This document shows positions 62,177 through 64,000 of a stretch of 64,000 bases of DNA, piece by piece. The DNA is from Bryobacteraceae bacterium. Lineage in GTDB: Bacteria; Acidobacteriota; Terriglobia; Bryobacterales; Bryobacteraceae. The stretch lies in contig JAICJH010000003.1 of NCBI GenBank assembly GCA_025928545.1, positions 124,001-188,000 of the forward strand, written 5' to 3'. The position numbers and the translations under genes were made by a program. How positions within the stretch are numbered: position 1 is the stretch's first letter; every line of letters begins with the position of its first letter. The notes below the pieces were generated by a model, which was given only the letters and a program-made list of their open reading frames with translations, was not told the DNA's origin and did no database searches.

Positions 62177-62383
62177 ATGCAAGCCCGAACCGTATCCCTG
62201 CCTGAAATAGCGCTGATCAGCAGCACACGCGTAGCCCTCGGCGCCGGCATTGGACTCATGCTCGCTGAACGCATCTCAAGACGCCAAAGAAAAGCTGCGG
62301 GTCTGGCGCTCATCGGATTTGGAGCTCTCACCACAATTCCACTTGTAATGGAAGTGTTTGGCAAGAAGCCGGTAACTGAGTAA
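62177..62383 (+). CDS. Small hydrophobic membrane protein, unknown
   Basis: A 68-residue protein with two hydrophobic segments: TRVALGAGIGLMLAE (~18-32) and AAGLALIGFGALTTIPLVMEV (~40-60), separated by a basic turn RISRRQRKK-like (RISRRQRKAAG). A helical hairpin with cytoplasmic loop is predicted. The Gly spacing suggests close helix packing. No function is recognised. It lies 128 bp upstream-divergent from the topoisomerase-RecQ gene. Confidence 0.62.
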   Translation: MQARTVSLPEIALISSTRVALGAGIGLMLAERISRRQRKAAGLALIGFGALTTIPLVMEVFGKKPVTE

Positions 62384-62494
62384 TCCAGCCGACTGCAACA
62401 ATGAAATAGCGGCACCAAAACTCCACTGTTCGGCACTCTGCCCAGTGCCCGGCGAGCGGGATCTTTCTGCCCCGGGCGAAGGAAACGCGAAACG

Positions 62495-62983
62495 ATGCCA
62501 AAAAACACGATGCCAAAAAACACGATCTGCCTTTGGTTCAATAAAGACGCCGAGGAGGCCGCGCGCTTCTACGCCGCCACCTTCCCGGATAGTAAAGTGA
62601 CTGCCGTTCACCAGGCTCCCGCCGATTATCCGAGCGGCAAAAAAGGCGATGTTCTGACGGTCGAATTCACCGTCTTCGGAATACCCTGTCTCGGTCTCAA
62701 TGGCGGTCCCGCATTCCGGCACTCTGAGGCTTTTTCTTTCCAGATCGCCACCGACAACCAGGAAGAGACGGACCGTTACTGGAATGCGATCGTCGGTAAT
62801 GGCGGCGCCGAGAGCGAGTGCGGTTGGTGCCGGGATCGCTGGGGCCTCTCCTGGCAGATCACCCCTCGCGTCCTGACCGACGCATTGGCGGCTGGCGGCA
62901 GCGAGGCGAAGCGTGCCTTCGACGCCATGATGAACATGAAAAAAATCGACGTCGCCGCCATCGAAACAGCGCGGCGAGGCTGA
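62495..62983 (+). CDS. VOC-superfamily PhnB-like protein
   Basis: A 162-residue protein with the two-module VOC/glyoxalase fold of the PhnB-like group: ICLWFNKDAEEAARFYAATFPDS at the N-terminus, VLTVEFTVFGIPCLGLNGGP, and the ending GWCRDRWGLSWQITPRVL, a signature of the 3-demethylubiquinone-methyltransferase-like (misnamed) subfamily. The activity is unknown. The first five codons are perfectly duplicated in tandem (62495-62509 and 62510-62524), so a second ATG at 62510 is equally able to start a normal-length protein. Confidence 0.85.
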   Translation: MPKNTMPKNTICLWFNKDAEEAARFYAATFPDSKVTAVHQAPADYPSGKKGDVLTVEFTVFGIPCLGLNGGPAFRHSEAFSFQIATDNQEETDRYWNAIVGNGGAESECGWCRDRWGLSWQITPRVLTDALAAGGSEAKRAFDAMMNMKKIDVAAIETARRG

Positions 62984-63004
62984 CACCCCGGGTCAGCTTC
63001 TGGG

Positions 63005-63997
63005 TTACTTCGGAGTGTTCGCGGCGGCCGGGGGAGTAACAAGTATTCCAGCGCCGCCGCGGCCGACCGTTACGGGCGCTGGATTCAGAAACACCGGATC
63101 CATCGCGGCAATGTCGACGCGATAGCTGACCGACTCCGCGGCAGGGAAATTTGCAGGTACTTTTTGCGTCACATTCCCCGTTGCCGCCCACTCCGTGCCC
63201 CTCAGGAACGTTGTGATAAAGCCAACGCAGCTCATTGCGGATACATCGTGTCCCAGAGTTGTGTGGAAGACCCGGCCCTTGCCGAAAGAAAGCACCATCA
63301 GCATGGGCTCGTCACGATTGGTCCCGGTGCCGGGCAGGGGATCCGAATGCGCCGTGGCGAGAACCGTCATATTCTCTCCGGGACCGCGTAGGGAGTTATA
63401 CAGTTCGTCCCCCTGATGCATCCACTGCGGCGGCAGACCCTTCGTGATCGGGTGTTCCGTATTTCGGAGCGTGATTTGGAATGGCAAACGCGCCGAATGT
63501 GAACCCGCCGGCCCGGGAGTCGGATCCGAAATCAGCTTACCGTCCTTGAAATACCAGAACGGCCCCCACTTTTCATTACGGTTTCCCCAGCCTCCCACTC
63601 CAATCATCTGGTTGTATGCGGACCAGGTCGGGAAGGAATTGTCGGCGGCATGCACCGACACCAGCCCTCCCCCTTCACGGACAAACTTTTCGAAAGCGGT
63701 TATCGTATCGGCGGGCCATTCGACTGTGTTGCCGTCATTGTTGTAGTTCATAACGACGACCTGGTATTTGCTGAAATCGGGCTTAAAGGCGCTGAAGTCC
63801 TGGCCTCTGGCGGGTGACGAAAGCACATCGGTCTGAAACAGGCTTGTTTCGTCCAGAACTTTTTTCAACACCGGCGTCGTCAGTTGCCATCGGTGGTTGC
63901 TCTGTCCATCCACAATGAGTACGCGGATGGGAGCCGCGGCAGCGGACGAAATCGCCAGGAGCGTATTGGCCAAAATAACCTGAATCAAAGTGTTCAT
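63005..63997 (-). CDS. Secreted ThuA-like protein
   Basis: A 330-residue protein starting at ATG 63997, four bases from the window edge, with a signal peptide (VILANTLLAISSAAAA). The mature part has the ThuA (trehalose-utilisation, class I glutamine-amidotransferase-like) fold: PIRVLIVDGQSNHRWQLTTPVL, GGLVSVHAADNSFPTW, and late FGKGRVFHTTLGHD. ThuA-domain proteins of this type are secreted in soil Acidobacteria and Planctomycetes, and are often next to sugar or glycoside genes. The catalytic role is not established. It converges with the PhnB-like gene. Confidence 0.87.
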   Translation of the reverse strand: MNTLIQVILANTLLAISSAAAAPIRVLIVDGQSNHRWQLTTPVLKKVLDETSLFQTDVLSSPARGQDFSAFKPDFSKYQVVVMNYNNDGNTVEWPADTITAFEKFVREGGGLVSVHAADNSFPTWSAYNQMIGVGGWGNRNEKWGPFWYFKDGKLISDPTPGPAGSHSARLPFQITLRNTEHPITKGLPPQWMHQGDELYNSLRGPGENMTVLATAHSDPLPGTGTNRDEPMLMVLSFGKGRVFHTTLGHDVSAMSCVGFITTFLRGTEWAATGNVTQKVPANFPAAESVSYRVDIAAMDPVFLNPAPVTVGRGGAGILVTPPAAANTPK

Positions 63998-64000
63998 CCC

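Overview
The window is high-GC bacterial chromosome with dense, mostly co-oriented genes. The composition points to an Acidobacteriota member of the Solibacter/Bryobacter type. Evidence for this: large secreted YVTN-propeller and Ig-like proteins with the C-terminal domain known mainly from Solibacter (TIGR03437), a TonB-dependent receptor with an N-terminal carboxypeptidase-regulatory domain, a TIGR03790 protein, and a MoxR/DUF58/BatA/DUF4175 operon. This placement is inferred from gene content. There are no rRNA genes, CRISPR arrays or recognisable transposases; one tRNA-Glu(CTC) is present.

Layout. 1-2071 (minus): a membrane protein running off the left edge, a Flp-type pilin and a TPR lipoprotein. 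2162-12085: two tandem propeller paralogues facing a 1246-residue LGFP/Ig-like secreted protein. 12171-13487: a CpaF/TadA-type ATPase, the apparent motor of the pilin system. 13501-18445: a tiny membrane protein, tRNA-Glu, a TIGR03790 protein, a two-gene AAA-ATPase/unknown module and an AhpD-like protein. 18452-26284: an RNA methylase, a hydrolase, a thiolase/acyl-CoA dehydrogenase/P-loop kinase operon, an aminotransferase with a gamma-glutamylcyclotransferase-like protein, and an amidase with a small partner. 26410-30113: a TonB receptor unit with a candidate sigma-54 promoter and a strong terminator. 30175-35478: an NtrY/NtrX-type pair, a LuxR-type regulator without the phospho-acceptor Asp, and a TrmB-like regulator. 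35507-37682: a glycosyltransferase, an RNA methylase and a small unknown.

37971-51375 is a seven-gene operon: membrane VWA protein, caspase-like protein without catalytic Cys, TPR metallopeptidase, MoxR, DUF58, BatA-like protein and a glycine/glutamine-rich DUF4175-type protein. It looks like a membrane-associated chaperone or protein-quality system. 51388-55681 holds an RNA methylase with no ordinary start codon, then acpP, fabF and etfBA. The fabF reading frame appears to begin at AUU. With thiolase and acyl-CoA dehydrogenase at 19872-22783, EtfBA would form an electron outlet for fatty-acid oxidation. 55694-63997 holds an HpnI-like glycosyltransferase, a MerR regulator, a membrane protein, a topoisomerase III-RecQ helicase fusion and three smaller genes.

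The observations most worth following up are the topoisomerase III-RecQ fusion, the AUU start of fabF, the AAA-ATPase/unknown module at 15130-17812, and the VWA/MoxR operon with its pseudo-caspase.
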